Part shown: piece by piece, positions 28,433 through 37,599 of the stretch
How the letters are laid out: every line of letters starts with the position of its first letter
Numbering within the stretch: position 1 is the first letter of the stretch
From: Bradyrhizobium lupini
GTDB taxonomy: Bacteria; Pseudomonadota; Alphaproteobacteria; Rhizobiales; Xanthobacteraceae
Length of the DNA: 64,000 nt
Assembly: GCF_040939785.1 (NCBI RefSeq)
Contig: NZ_CP162553.1
Span: 1,860,001 to 1,924,000 of the forward strand
Reading direction: 5' to 3'
Notes under the pieces: generated by a model
Seen by the model: only the letters and a program-made list of their open reading frames with translations
Told to the model about the DNA's origin: nothing
The model's database searches: none
Translations under genes and position numbers: made by a program

Positions 28433-31400
28433 ATGAAAATCACCCGCCTGCGCCTTCACGGCTTCAAGTCCTTCGTTGAGGCCACCGACTTCGTCATCGA
28501 GCCCGGCCTGACCGGCGTGGTCGGGCCCAACGGCTGCGGCAAGTCGAATCTCGTCGAGGCGCTGCGCTGGGCAATGGGCGAGACCTCCTACAAGTCGCTG
28601 CGCGCCGCCGACATGGACGCGGTGATCTTCGCCGGCTCCGGCAATCGCCCCGCGCGCAACCACGCCGAAGTGACGATGACGATCGACAATTCCGATCGCA
28701 CCGCGCCGGCGGCGATGAACGACAGCCAGCTTCTGGAAATCTCCCGCCGCATCGAGCGCGAGGCCGGTTCGGTCTACCGCATCAACGGCCGCGACGTGCG
28801 CGCCCGCGACGTGCAGATTCTGTTCGCCGACGCCGCCACCGGCGCGCGCTCGCCGGCTCTCGTCCACCAGGGCAAGATCGGCGAGATCATTCAGGCCAAG
28901 CCCGAGCAGCGCCGCCGCGTGCTGGAAGACGCCGCCGGCGTGGCCGGCCTGCACGCCCGCCGCCACGAAGCCGAGCTGCGGCTCAAGGCGGCCGAAACCA
29001 ATCTCACCCGCGTCGAGGACGTGATCGGCCAGCTCGCGGGGCAAATGGAAGGCCTCAAGAAGCAGGCCCGCCAGGCCGTGCGCTATCGCGAAGTTGCGGC
29101 CAAGGTCCGCAAGGCCGAAGCAACCCTGTTCCATCTGCGCTGGATCGGCGCCCATGCCGACGTCAACGAATCCGGCCAGACCCACGATCTCGCGGTCCGC
29201 GAGATGGCCGAGCGGACCCAGCACCAGGCCGAGGCCGCCCGCATCCAGGCGATCTCGCGCCGCCGAAATGCCGGCGCTGCGCGATGCCGAAGCGCGCGCC
29301 GCAGCGGGGCTGCAGCGCCTGACCAACGCCCGCGAGCTGCTCGATCGCGAGGAAGAGCGCGCCAAGGAGCGCGTCGCGGAACTCGAGCGGCGCCTCGCGC
29401 AGTTCGAAGGCGACATCTCGCGCGCCCAGCAGCAGACCATGGACGCCGATATCGCGCTGCAGCGCCTCGACGCCGAAGATGCCGAGCTGAAGGAAGAGAT
29501 CAAGTCGCGCGTTGAGAAGCGCTCCGGCGTCGACGAGCGTGTCGCCGAAGCCGAGGCGGTGCTGACCGAAACCGAGCAGCAGTTCGCCGAGCTCACCACC
29601 GCGCTCGCAGACCTCACCGCCAAGCGCAACCAACTCGAAGCCAACGTTCGCACCCACCGCGACAAGCTCGCCCGGCTCGACCAGGAGATTTCGAACGTCG
29701 CGGCGGAAGAGCAGAAGCTCACCGAGGAGACCGGCGGCTTCGGCGATCTCGACGAGCTGACCGCGACGGTCGAGAGCGCCGAGCAGACGCTGGCGGCCTC
29801 GGAAGCCGCCGCTCAGGCCAGCGAAGCCGCGCACGTCGCCGCGCGGCAGACACTGGAATCCTCGCGCTCGCCGCTGGTCGAAGCCGACAAGCGCGTGCAG
29901 CGGCTCGATACCGAGGCGCGCACGATCTCCAAGATCCTCAACGGCGAGACCAAGAATTTGTGGCCGCCGATCATCGACGGCATCACCGTCGACAAGGGAT
30001 TTGAAAAGGCGATCGGCGCAGCCCTTGGGGACGATCTGGACGCCCCGGTCGATCCGTCCGCGCCGATGCGCTGGACCAATGCCGGCGTCACCGACGGCGA
30101 TCCGGAACTGCCCGAAGGCGTCGTGCCTCTCGCCAGCCACGTGCAGGCCCCGGCCGAGCTGACCCGCCGCCTGGCGCAGATCGGCGTGGTGCCGCGCGAG
30201 CGCGGCGCCGAGCTGGTCTCGCAGCTCAAGACCGGCCAGCGGCTGGTCTCGCCCGAAGGCGACGTCTGGCGCTGGGACGGTTTTGTCGCAGCCGCCCACG
30301 CGCCGACCGGCGCAGCAAGGCGGCTTGCCGAGCGCGCCCGCCTCATCGACATCGAGAACGAGCTGGAGCAGGCCCGCATCGACGCGCAGATCAAGCGTCA
30401 GGCGCTGGAGAACGCCGAGGCCGAGCTGCAGATGGCCGCCAGCACCGAAGGTGCGAGCCGCGAAGCCTGGCGCGCCGCGCAACGCGAGCTCAACGTCGCG
30501 CGCGAACGCCATGCTACGGTCGAACGCGAGATCAGCCGCCATGCCGCGCGCAAGGCGACGCTGTCGGAAGCGCACAGCCGTCTGGCCGCCGACCGCGCCG
30601 AGGCCGAAGCCGCCTACGAATACGCCGAAGCGGGGATCTCCGAGCTGCCGTCGAGCGAGGACACCGAAACCCGTCTCGCCGCCGTCCGCAGCGACATCGA
30701 AGGCCATCGCCGCATGGCCGCTCAGGTCCGCGCCGAGGCACAGGCGCTGGCGCGCGAAGCCGAGCTGGCCGACCGCCGCGTGCAGGCGATCCTCGCCGAA
30801 CGAACCGAGTGGCAGAACCGCAAGGAGAGCGCGGCCTCCCACATCGACACCATCCAGGCCCGTATCGCCGAAGTCTCGATCGAGCGCAGCGATCTCGAGA
30901 ACGCGCCAGCCGTGTTCGCAGAGAAGCGCAGCGCGCTGATCACCGAGATCGAATACGCCGAAAACGACCGCCGCATGGCCGCCGATGCGCTCGCCAGCGC
31001 GGAAACCGCGATGGCCGAAACCGATCGCGTCGCCAAGCTGACGCTCGAGGCGCTCTCCAGCTCGCGCGAGGCCACCGCCCGCGCCGAGGAGCGCATGGAA
31101 AGCGCGCGGCGCCGACTCGATGACATCGAGCGCGAGATCCGCGACATGCTCGAAGTCGAGCCGCAGGCCGTTGCCGGGCTCGCCGAGATCGAGCCCGGCG
31201 CCGAGCTGCCGCCGCTGCACGACATCGAGGAAGACCTCGAAAAGATGCGCCGCGATCGCGAGCGCCTGGGCGCGGTCAATTTGCGCGCCGAGGAAGAGCT
31301 GCGCGAGGTCGAGACCCAGCATAATGGTCTGGTCACCGAGCGCGACGACCTCGTCGAGGCCATCAAGCGGTTGCGCCAGGGTATCCAGAGCCTCAACAAG

Positions 31401-31898
31401 GAAGCTCGCGAGCGGCTCCTGACCTCGTTCGAGGTCGTCAACAACCACTTCAAGCGCCTGTTCGTCGAGCTGTTCGGTGGCGGCGAAGCCGCGTTGCATT
31501 TGATCGAGAGCGATGACCCTCTTGAAGCCGGCCTCGAAATCATCGCCAAGCCGCCGGGCAAGAAGCCGCAGACGCTATCGCTGCTCTCCGGCGGTGAGCA
31601 GGCGCTGACCGCGATGGCGCTGATCTTCGCGGTGTTCCTCACCAATCCCTCGCCGATCTGCGTGCTGGACGAAGTCGACGCGCCGCTCGACGACCACAAC
31701 GTCGAGCGCTATTGCAACCTGTTGCACGAGATGACCGCCTCGACCGACACGCGCTTCATCATCATCACCCACAACCCGATCACGATGGCGCGGATGAACC
31801 GCCTGTTCGGCGTCACCATGGCCGAACGCGGGGTCTCGCAACTGGTGTCGGTGAACCTGCAAGAGGCGGTGGACATTCTCGACCAGAACGTGGCGTGA
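28433..31898 (+). CDS. smc: Chromosome segregation protein SMC, frameshifted
   Basis: SMC condenses and segregates the chromosome. The first frame has the Walker A region [25 protein letters not shown] (about residues 24-48) and the signature-proximal text [36 protein letters not shown]. The second frame has the long coiled coil, a hinge (around residues 520-630) and the C-terminal ABC signature [46 protein letters not shown]. The break lies at 29256-29266 in ATCTCGCGCCGCCG; adding GC gives [15 protein letters not shown]. Restored length is about 1155 residues. Because SMC is close to essential, a sequence error is the likely cause. ATG at 28433 rather than the upstream GTG. Confidence 0.93.
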
Positions 31899-31958
31899 GT
31901 CCGCTCCCGTCACGCACCTATTGACGTCGTCATCCGCGCAAGCGGATGATGACCACGA

Positions 31959-32939
31959 ATGATGATCTCACCCACCCTCCCCGCCGAACTGAAAGCGGCC
32001 CTCGACGGCAAGCTCCAGGGGTTCTCGCGCGCCGACGCTGCGCAGCGATCGCAGAAAATCTCGACCACCTATCGTGCAGGGGGCGGCTCCGGCACGATCA
32101 AATCCGAGGCCGATGCGCTCGCCTATGCGCTCGCGAGGATGCCGGCGACCTACGCTGCGGTGGCGGCAAGTCTGAATGCGCTGACCGAGGTCGCACCGGA
32201 CCTCGGTCCGGAAACGCTGCTCGACGTCGGCGCAGGTCCGGGCACCGCGAGCTGGGCCGCTGCGGGAGCTTTTCCGTCGCTGCAATCCTTCACCCTGCTC
32301 GATGCCAACGCCACGCTGAGCCGTCTCGCGCTCGAACTGGCGCGCGACAGCACGCGTCTGGCGAATTGCCGCTATCTGCCGGGCGATGCCGGCGCGAACC
32401 TCGCTGAGGTTTCGCAAGCCGATCTCGTCGTCGCGAGCTATGTCATCGGCGAGCTCAGCGAGGGCGATCAACGCAAGCTCGCGGAAGCGATGTGGGCGAA
32501 AGCGCGCCACGTGCTGGTCGTGATCGAGCCCGGCACGCCCGCCGGCTACGCCCGCATCCTCACCTTGCGCCAGCAACTGATCGCGGCGGGCGCCTATGTC
32601 GCCGCACCCTGCCCGCACGAAAAGCCGTGTCCGCTGACGACGCCCGACTGGTGCCATTTCTCCCAGCGCTTGCCGCGCTCGCAGGCTCACCGCCAAATCA
32701 AGGGCGCCGAGGTGCCGTTCGAGGACGAGCGATTCATCTACGTGGCGCTAACCCGTAGGCCTCCCGCCACCCGCGCCGCGCGCGTGTTGGCGCCGCCGGA
32801 TCTCGGCAAGGCCGAGATCACGGCAAAGCTCTGCACCGAGCAAGGCGTCGAACTCGCCAAGGTCCCACGGCGGGACAAGGTCGCCTATGCAAGCGCCCGC
32901 CGCTGGCGCTGGGGTGATGCCATCCTGTCCGAAAGTTAA
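31959..32939 (+). CDS. Rsm22-like SAM-dependent methyltransferase
   Basis: This 326-residue protein has the SAM-binding motif ETLLDVGAGPGTASWAAAGAF and the later acidic loop FTLLDANATLSRLAL. The C-terminal Cys cluster CPHEKPCPLTTPDWCHFSQRLPRSQAHRQ is the hallmark of the Rsm22/mS-ribosomal-assembly family. In mitochondria these proteins act in small-subunit rRNA assembly; in alphaproteobacteria the role is inferred by homology. The gene is co-directional with smc, 60 bp downstream. Confidence 0.87.
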   Translation: MMISPTLPAELKAALDGKLQGFSRADAAQRSQKISTTYRAGGGSGTIKSEADALAYALARMPATYAAVAASLNALTEVAPDLGPETLLDVGAGPGTASWAAAGAFPSLQSFTLLDANATLSRLALELARDSTRLANCRYLPGDAGANLAEVSQADLVVASYVIGELSEGDQRKLAEAMWAKARHVLVVIEPGTPAGYARILTLRQQLIAAGAYVAAPCPHEKPCPLTTPDWCHFSQRLPRSQAHRQIKGAEVPFEDERFIYVALTRRPPATRAARVLAPPDLGKAEITAKLCTEQGVELAKVPRRDKVAYASARRWRWGDAILSES

Positions 32940-33077
32940 CCTGCTCCGGCGCTTTCGCCTTGAACTGGGATAGTCCCTCATCCGACCAAGTCTTACCTCT
33001 CTTCTGTACCGGGCTCTCGCTCGGCGCCAATTTGGTCTACCCTAGCGCCCGCCTTCTTCCCCCTTCAGGAGTTCTCC

Positions 33078-33638
33078 ATGTCGACCGGCTGGATCGTTCT
33101 CGGCGTTATCGTCGTCCTCGTGTTCTTTGCCTTCGCCGCCTACAATCGGCTGGTGGCGCTGGGCCAGCGCGTCGGCCAGGCCTTTGCCGACGTCGACGTG
33201 CAGCTCAAGCAGCGCCACGATCTGATCCCGAACCTGGTCGAGACGGTGAAGGGCTATGCCTCGCATGAGCGCGGCACGCTCGACGACGTCATCAAGGCGC
33301 GCAATTCGGCGATGTCGGCGCAGGGACCGGCGCAGGTGTCCGCGGCCGAGACCCAGCTCTCCGGCGCGCTCGGCCGACTGATCGCGCTGTCGGAGGCCTA
33401 TCCCGACCTCAAGGCCAACGCCAATTTCCAGCAGCTCGCCAGCGAGCTGTCCGATCTCGAGAACAAGATCGCGGCCAGCCGACGCTTCTTCAACAGCGCG
33501 GTCCAGGAATACAACACCGGCATCCAGCAGATGCCGGCAGCCTTGTTCGCCGGCATGTTCGGCTTCACCAAAAAGGACTTCTTCGATCTCGGCGCCAGCC
33601 GCACCGAGGTCGAGGCCACGCCGCAGGTGAAATTCTGA
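33078..33638 (+). CDS. lemA: LemA family membrane protein
   Basis: This 186-residue protein has an N-terminal membrane anchor (STGWIVLGVIVVLVFFAFAAYNRLV) followed by the family motif QLKQRHDLIPNLVETVKGYASHERGTLDDVIKARN and a helical bundle. LemA proteins are commonly paired with M48 peptidases or TPM proteins; their biochemical function is unclear. The M48-like gene follows 32 bp downstream in the same direction, as expected. Confidence 0.93.
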   Translation: MSTGWIVLGVIVVLVFFAFAAYNRLVALGQRVGQAFADVDVQLKQRHDLIPNLVETVKGYASHERGTLDDVIKARNSAMSAQGPAQVSAAETQLSGALGRLIALSEAYPDLKANANFQQLASELSDLENKIAASRRFFNSAVQEYNTGIQQMPAALFAGMFGFTKKDFFDLGASRTEVEATPQVKF

Positions 33639-33670
33639 GTTGAGCCGATAGGCCGGCAGGGCATCGCGTC

Positions 33671-34915
33671 ATGGCCGCGTATGGTCTCTACACGCACATC
33701 GCCTCGAACAAGTTTCGTTCGATGCTCCTGCTCGCCGGTCTGTTCGCGCTGGTCTACGTGCTGGTCTATGCCGGCGCGCTGATCGCCGAAGTCGTCATCA
33801 ATGGCGACGAGACCGTCCTCCATTATCTGAGACGCGCCTTCTATGATCTGAAAGTCGCCGCACCGGTTGCGACCGTCGTGGCAGCGACCTGGATCGTGAT
33901 CGCCTATTTCTTCCACCAGTCGATGATCGATGCGGTGACCGGCGGCCACGACGTCACCCGGCAGGAGCAGCCGCGGCTCTATAATCTGCTTGAAAATCTC
34001 TGCATCTCGCGCGGCATCACGATGCCGAAGCTGAAGATCATGGAAAGCCCGGCGCTGAACGCGTTCGCGACCGGCCTCAACCCGCGGCAATATTCGGTCA
34101 CCGTCACCACCGGTCTCCTCAATGCGCTGGACGACCAGGAAATCGAGGCGGTGCTGGGTCACGAGCTGACCCATATCAAGAACGGCGACGTGCAGCTCAT
34201 GGTGGTCGCCGTCATCATCGCGGGCGTGGTCGGATTCTTCGGCGAACTGTTCTTCCGCCTGTTCACGAATTTCAGCTGGAGCTCCGGCTCCGGCGGCTCG
34301 TGGTCGTCGGGCTCCTCCTCGTCACGATCGTCCTCGTCGTCGAGCGACAGCAAGAGTTCGGGCGGCGGCGCGGTGATCGTCATCATCATCGCGGTCGTGC
34401 TGATCGTGGTGGCCTGGCTGTTGTCTCAGGTGGTGAAGCTCGCGCTGTCGCGCTCGCGCGAATATCTCGCGGACGCAGGCTCCGTCGAGCTGACGAAAAA
34501 CCCGGACGCCATGATCTCGGCACTGCGCAAGATCGAGAACCGCGGCGAGCTGCCGGGCGCAACCTCGGCAGTGATGGAGCTCTGCGTCGACAATCCGCGC
34601 GAGGGTTTTGCCGATTTGTTCGCGACCCACCCCTCGGTGCAGTCGCGGGTCGACGCGTTGGTCAAGTTCGCCGACGGCCATGATCCCGGCCCGCTGCCGC
34701 TTTCCGCCGACGAGGCCGAGGAGCCAGACACGCAAGCCGACCAGCAGGGCGTCCGACCGCCACCGCGCCAGGGGCCCTGGAACGACGTAGGCGGCGCGGC
34801 CAGTCCGCCGCCCCTGCCCGCACCCAGCTCCGCCGGAACCGCCAGCAGCAACCCGATAGGCAATCGAGTAAGCAATCCCTTGGGCAATTCCTTGGGTCCT
34901 TGGGGCCGCCATTGA
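33671..34915 (+). CDS. HtpX-like M48 membrane metallopeptidase
   Basis: This 414-residue membrane protease has the zinc motif EAVLGHELTHIKNGDVQLM (catalytic HExxH near residue 164) and the third ligand in SREYLADAGSVELTKNPDAMISAL. Two N-terminal membrane helices (about 15-38 and 68-88) and two more frame a long Ser/Gly-rich loop ([22 protein letters not shown]). The C-terminal tail is Pro-rich and disordered. M48 proteases such as HtpX degrade misfolded membrane proteins. It is co-transcribed with lemA. Confidence 0.9.
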   Translation: MAAYGLYTHIASNKFRSMLLLAGLFALVYVLVYAGALIAEVVINGDETVLHYLRRAFYDLKVAAPVATVVAATWIVIAYFFHQSMIDAVTGGHDVTRQEQPRLYNLLENLCISRGITMPKLKIMESPALNAFATGLNPRQYSVTVTTGLLNALDDQEIEAVLGHELTHIKNGDVQLMVVAVIIAGVVGFFGELFFRLFTNFSWSSGSGGSWSSGSSSSRSSSSSSDSKSSGGGAVIVIIIAVVLIVVAWLLSQVVKLALSRSREYLADAGSVELTKNPDAMISALRKIENRGELPGATSAVMELCVDNPREGFADLFATHPSVQSRVDALVKFADGHDPGPLPLSADEAEEPDTQADQQGVRPPPRQGPWNDVGGAASPPPLPAPSSAGTASSNPIGNRVSNPLGNSLGPWGRH

Positions 34916-35120
34916 GCGTGATTTGACGCCATGCCCGGCAGAATTCGTCGTGCTTGGGAAAAACGTCGGGAATTGCCGTAACTGGGCCCTGCGGAATTGA
35001 ATTCTCCCTTGTTTCTGCCATGTTCGCGCCCAACAGCAGACTTGGGACATGTCTGCGACATCGATTTGGGGCCCATCCGATTGCAACCTCGCGATCGGGG
35101 GCGCGCGTTAGGGGACAGCA

Positions 35121-35876
35121 ATGGCAAAGCCGGCAGTGGTTGTGGTGGGCGCGGACAAGGGTGGGGTCGGCAAGACCACGGTGTCGCGCACCCTGCTCGA
35201 TTATTTTTCCGCCAACAACGTGCCGACGCGCGCCTTCGACACCGAATCGCCGCGCGGAACCCTGAAGCGCTTCCATCCTGACATCACCGAGATCGTCGAC
35301 ATGACGACGACGTCGGATCAGATGAAGATCTTCGATACGCTCAACGCGACGAGCCCGTCGGTCACCGTGATCGACGTCCGGGCCGGCCTGCTCTCGCCGG
35401 CGCTCGCCTCCTTGCGCGACATCGGATTCCTCGACGCCGCCAAGGCCGGCCAGATCACCTTTGCCGTGTTCCACATCCTCGGACCCTCGATCGCCTCGCT
35501 GGACGAGATCGCCGAGACCGCGGGCTTCATGGGCGGCGCGAAATATTTCCTGGTGAAGAACTTCATCAACGATACTCAGTTCTTCCAGTGGGATCAGTCG
35601 ACTTACCAATCGTATTTCAACCGCATCAAGGACGCGACCGAGCTGACCATCCCCAAGCTCAACGAAATGGCCTATGAGCAGGTCGAGGTGTCCTCCGTCC
35701 CATTCCTGAAATTCGTCGCCAACAAGGGCGTCAACGACGAAGCCGCCAACTACTCCTTCGTGCTGCGTGGTTATGTCCGACACTGGCTGGCGAACGTCTG
35801 GAGTGAGTTCGATCGGATCCGGCTGACCGATATCGTCGGCTCGACGAAATCCGGGGCCCGCAACAGCGAAAAATAG
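35121..35876 (+). CDS. ParA/MinD-like ATPase, first of a tandem pair
   Basis: This 251-residue SIMIBI-class ATPase has the deviant Walker A motif VVVGADKGGVGKTTVSRTLLDYF. A switch-like segment STRAFDTESPRGTLKRF-like follows (actual text PTRAFDTESPRGTLKRFHPD), with the Walker B-like TVIDVRAGLLSPALASLRDIG near residue 92. The C-terminal half is not a standard ParA. The downstream gene is a diverged paralogue sharing the same local architecture. Partners and cargo are unknown. Confidence 0.85.
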   Translation: MAKPAVVVVGADKGGVGKTTVSRTLLDYFSANNVPTRAFDTESPRGTLKRFHPDITEIVDMTTTSDQMKIFDTLNATSPSVTVIDVRAGLLSPALASLRDIGFLDAAKAGQITFAVFHILGPSIASLDEIAETAGFMGGAKYFLVKNFINDTQFFQWDQSTYQSYFNRIKDATELTIPKLNEMAYEQVEVSSVPFLKFVANKGVNDEAANYSFVLRGYVRHWLANVWSEFDRIRLTDIVGSTKSGARNSEK

Positions 35877-35936
35877 TTGCGCAAGCCGGGCGGATACGGC
35901 TGGATTGGTCGCCAAGTTCGACTGATATAGCTATCG

Positions 35937-36605
35937 ATGCCCGCAACGCCCCTCTACATCATTTGCTCGCCCCGCCCGCAGGTCGGCAAGACCCTGCTGG
36001 CGCGGCTTTTGAGCGAATTTTTGCTGCTCAAGAACGGCAACGTCGTGGCCTTCGACGTCAACCCGAAGGAGCCGTCGCTGCTCGACTATCTGCCAACGAT
36101 CACCGAGACCGCCGACGTGATCGACACCTACGGCAAGATGCAGCTGATGGATCGCGTCATCGTCGATGACGGGCTTGCCAAGGTGATCGACCTCGGCTTC
36201 CACGCCTTTGACGAGTTCTTCAAGATGACGGAGGAGATCGGCCTGTTGAAAGAGGCTGCGCGCCGCCACGTCGCGCCGATGATCCTGTTCGTCGCCGACA
36301 CCGACCGCGTCTCGGCCCGCGCCCACGAGATGCTGCGCGAACAGATCCCGCGGATCAACCTGATCACGGTGGACAACGAGCACATCGTGCGCGGCGAGCT
36401 GCCGGAAGCGATGGCCGGCGGCCGGCTGCTGCGCCTGCCGGCGCTGCCCGGATTCCTGAAGACCTATATCAGCCGCCTGAATTTCTCCTTCACCGGCTAT
36501 CTTCGCCAGGAGAAGGATGCCTCGACCGAGCTGCACCAATGGACCCGGCGCAATTACCTCGCCTTCCGCGAACTCGAGCTCAGCCTGATCCTGCAACGGT
36601 CCTGA
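35937..36605 (+). CDS. Diverged ParA-like P-loop protein, second of the tandem pair
   Basis: This 222-residue protein has a P-loop SPRPQVGKTLLARLLSEF in which the usual KGG is replaced by PRPQ but GKT is kept, followed by VVAFDVNPKEPSLLDYLP, parallel to the FDTESPRGTLKRFHP segment of its neighbour. It lacks an obvious Walker B DxAG. It is probably a degenerate ATPase or regulatory partner. It starts 60 bp after its neighbour, and the pair is likely one operon. Confidence 0.75.
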   Translation: MPATPLYIICSPRPQVGKTLLARLLSEFLLLKNGNVVAFDVNPKEPSLLDYLPTITETADVIDTYGKMQLMDRVIVDDGLAKVIDLGFHAFDEFFKMTEEIGLLKEAARRHVAPMILFVADTDRVSARAHEMLREQIPRINLITVDNEHIVRGELPEAMAGGRLLRLPALPGFLKTYISRLNFSFTGYLRQEKDASTELHQWTRRNYLAFRELELSLILQRS

Positions 36606-36691
36606 ATATTTTACCCGGATAATATTGACGCCGAGCGACGTTGCGGTTACTGAGTGTACGCACCATCGTTCCTCAGCAAGGCCTCTTCACC

Positions 36692-37024
36692 GTGAGCATC
36701 GACCGTAAAGCAGCAATCGCCGCCTATAAGGAGCGGAAGACCGTTGCCGGCATCTACGTCGTCCGCTGCGCGGCCTCGGGCGAGGCCTGGGTCGGCCAAG
36801 CCTCGAACCTCGAGACAATCCAGAATCGCATCTGGTTCTCGCTGCGCCAGGGTAGCCACACCTGCCGTAGACTCCAGACTGCGTGGAACATGCACGGTGA
36901 GGCAGGCCTGACACTCGGCGAATGCGAGCGGCTGAAAGATGAGGCGAGCGACTATGTCAGGAATGCGCTCCTCAAAGAGCGCATGCTGCATTGGCTGTCG
37001 GAGCTAACGGCCGAGCCGATCTGA
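36692..37024 (+). CDS. GIY-YIG nuclease-like protein
   Basis: This 110-residue protein contains AGIYVVRCAASGEAWVGQASNLETIQNRIWFSLRQGSH, matching the GIY-YIG fold with Tyr and Arg in the usual places. Single-domain bacterial members of this type are mostly uncharacterised. I chose the GTG at 36692, which gives MSIDRKAAIAAYKERK; an upstream start at 36641 is possible but less likely. Confidence 0.78.
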   Translation: MSIDRKAAIAAYKERKTVAGIYVVRCAASGEAWVGQASNLETIQNRIWFSLRQGSHTCRRLQTAWNMHGEAGLTLGECERLKDEASDYVRNALLKERMLHWLSELTAEPI

Positions 37025-37047
37025 ACGTCGCCAGCCGTGCCGTGCCC

Positions 37048-37587
37048 TCAGTGCCCCTCGAACGTCATCAGCGTGCGCACCGGCACGTCCATCGCGCGCA
37101 GCTTGGCGGCGCCGCCGAGATCGGGCAGATCGATGATGAAGCAGGCGGCGACCACATTGGCGCCGATCTGGCGCAGCAGCTTCACCGCACCTTCCGCGGT
37201 GCCGCCGGTGGCGATGAGGTCGTCGACCAGGATCACACGCTCACCCGGCTGAATGGCGTCGACATGCATCTCCATCTCGTCGATGCCGTATTCGAGAGAG
37301 TAAGCGATCCGCACGGTGGTGTGCGGCAGCTTGCCTTTTTTCCGGATCGGCACGAAGCCGGCCGAAACCTGGTGCGCCACCGCGCCACCGATGATGAAGC
37401 CGCGCGCTTCCATGCCAGCGACCTTGTCGATCTTGTTGCCGGCCCAGGGATTGACGAGTTCGTCGACCGCACGGCGGAACGCACGCGCATCTGCGAGCAA
37501 CGTGGTGATGTCGCGGAACAAGATCCCGGGTTTCGGATAGTCCGGGATGGTGCGGACGCTCGCCTTCAGATCATGGTCAAAAGTCAT
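37048..37587 (-). CDS. apt: Adenine phosphoribosyltransferase
   Basis: Apt converts adenine and PRPP to AMP (purine salvage). The PRPP-binding motif [23 protein letters not shown] (residues about 122-144) and the adenine-side segment [19 protein letters not shown] are clear. Length (179 residues) is normal. The gene begins 12 bp after the trpE(G) stop, so it may be co-transcribed and thereby fall under trp attenuation. Confidence 0.95.
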   Translation of the reverse strand: MTFDHDLKASVRTIPDYPKPGILFRDITTLLADARAFRRAVDELVNPWAGNKIDKVAGMEARGFIIGGAVAHQVSAGFVPIRKKGKLPHTTVRIAYSLEYGIDEMEMHVDAIQPGERVILVDDLIATGGTAEGAVKLLRQIGANVVAACFIIDLPDLGGAAKLRAMDVPVRTLMTFEGH

Positions 37588-37599
37588 GGTGCCTCTCAA

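Noticed and set aside
29163..31499. Very long open frame on the minus strand opposite smc (and similar ones opposite xfp and the GT39-like gene)
   Set aside because: Composition is the mirror of the smc coding frame and no domain is recognisable. High GC codon use in the real gene keeps the opposite frames open.
36641..36691. Upstream start for the GIY-YIG protein
   Set aside because: The first 17 codons (MRLLSVRTIVPQQGLFT) are unlike the rest and the GTG at 36692 gives a normal start.
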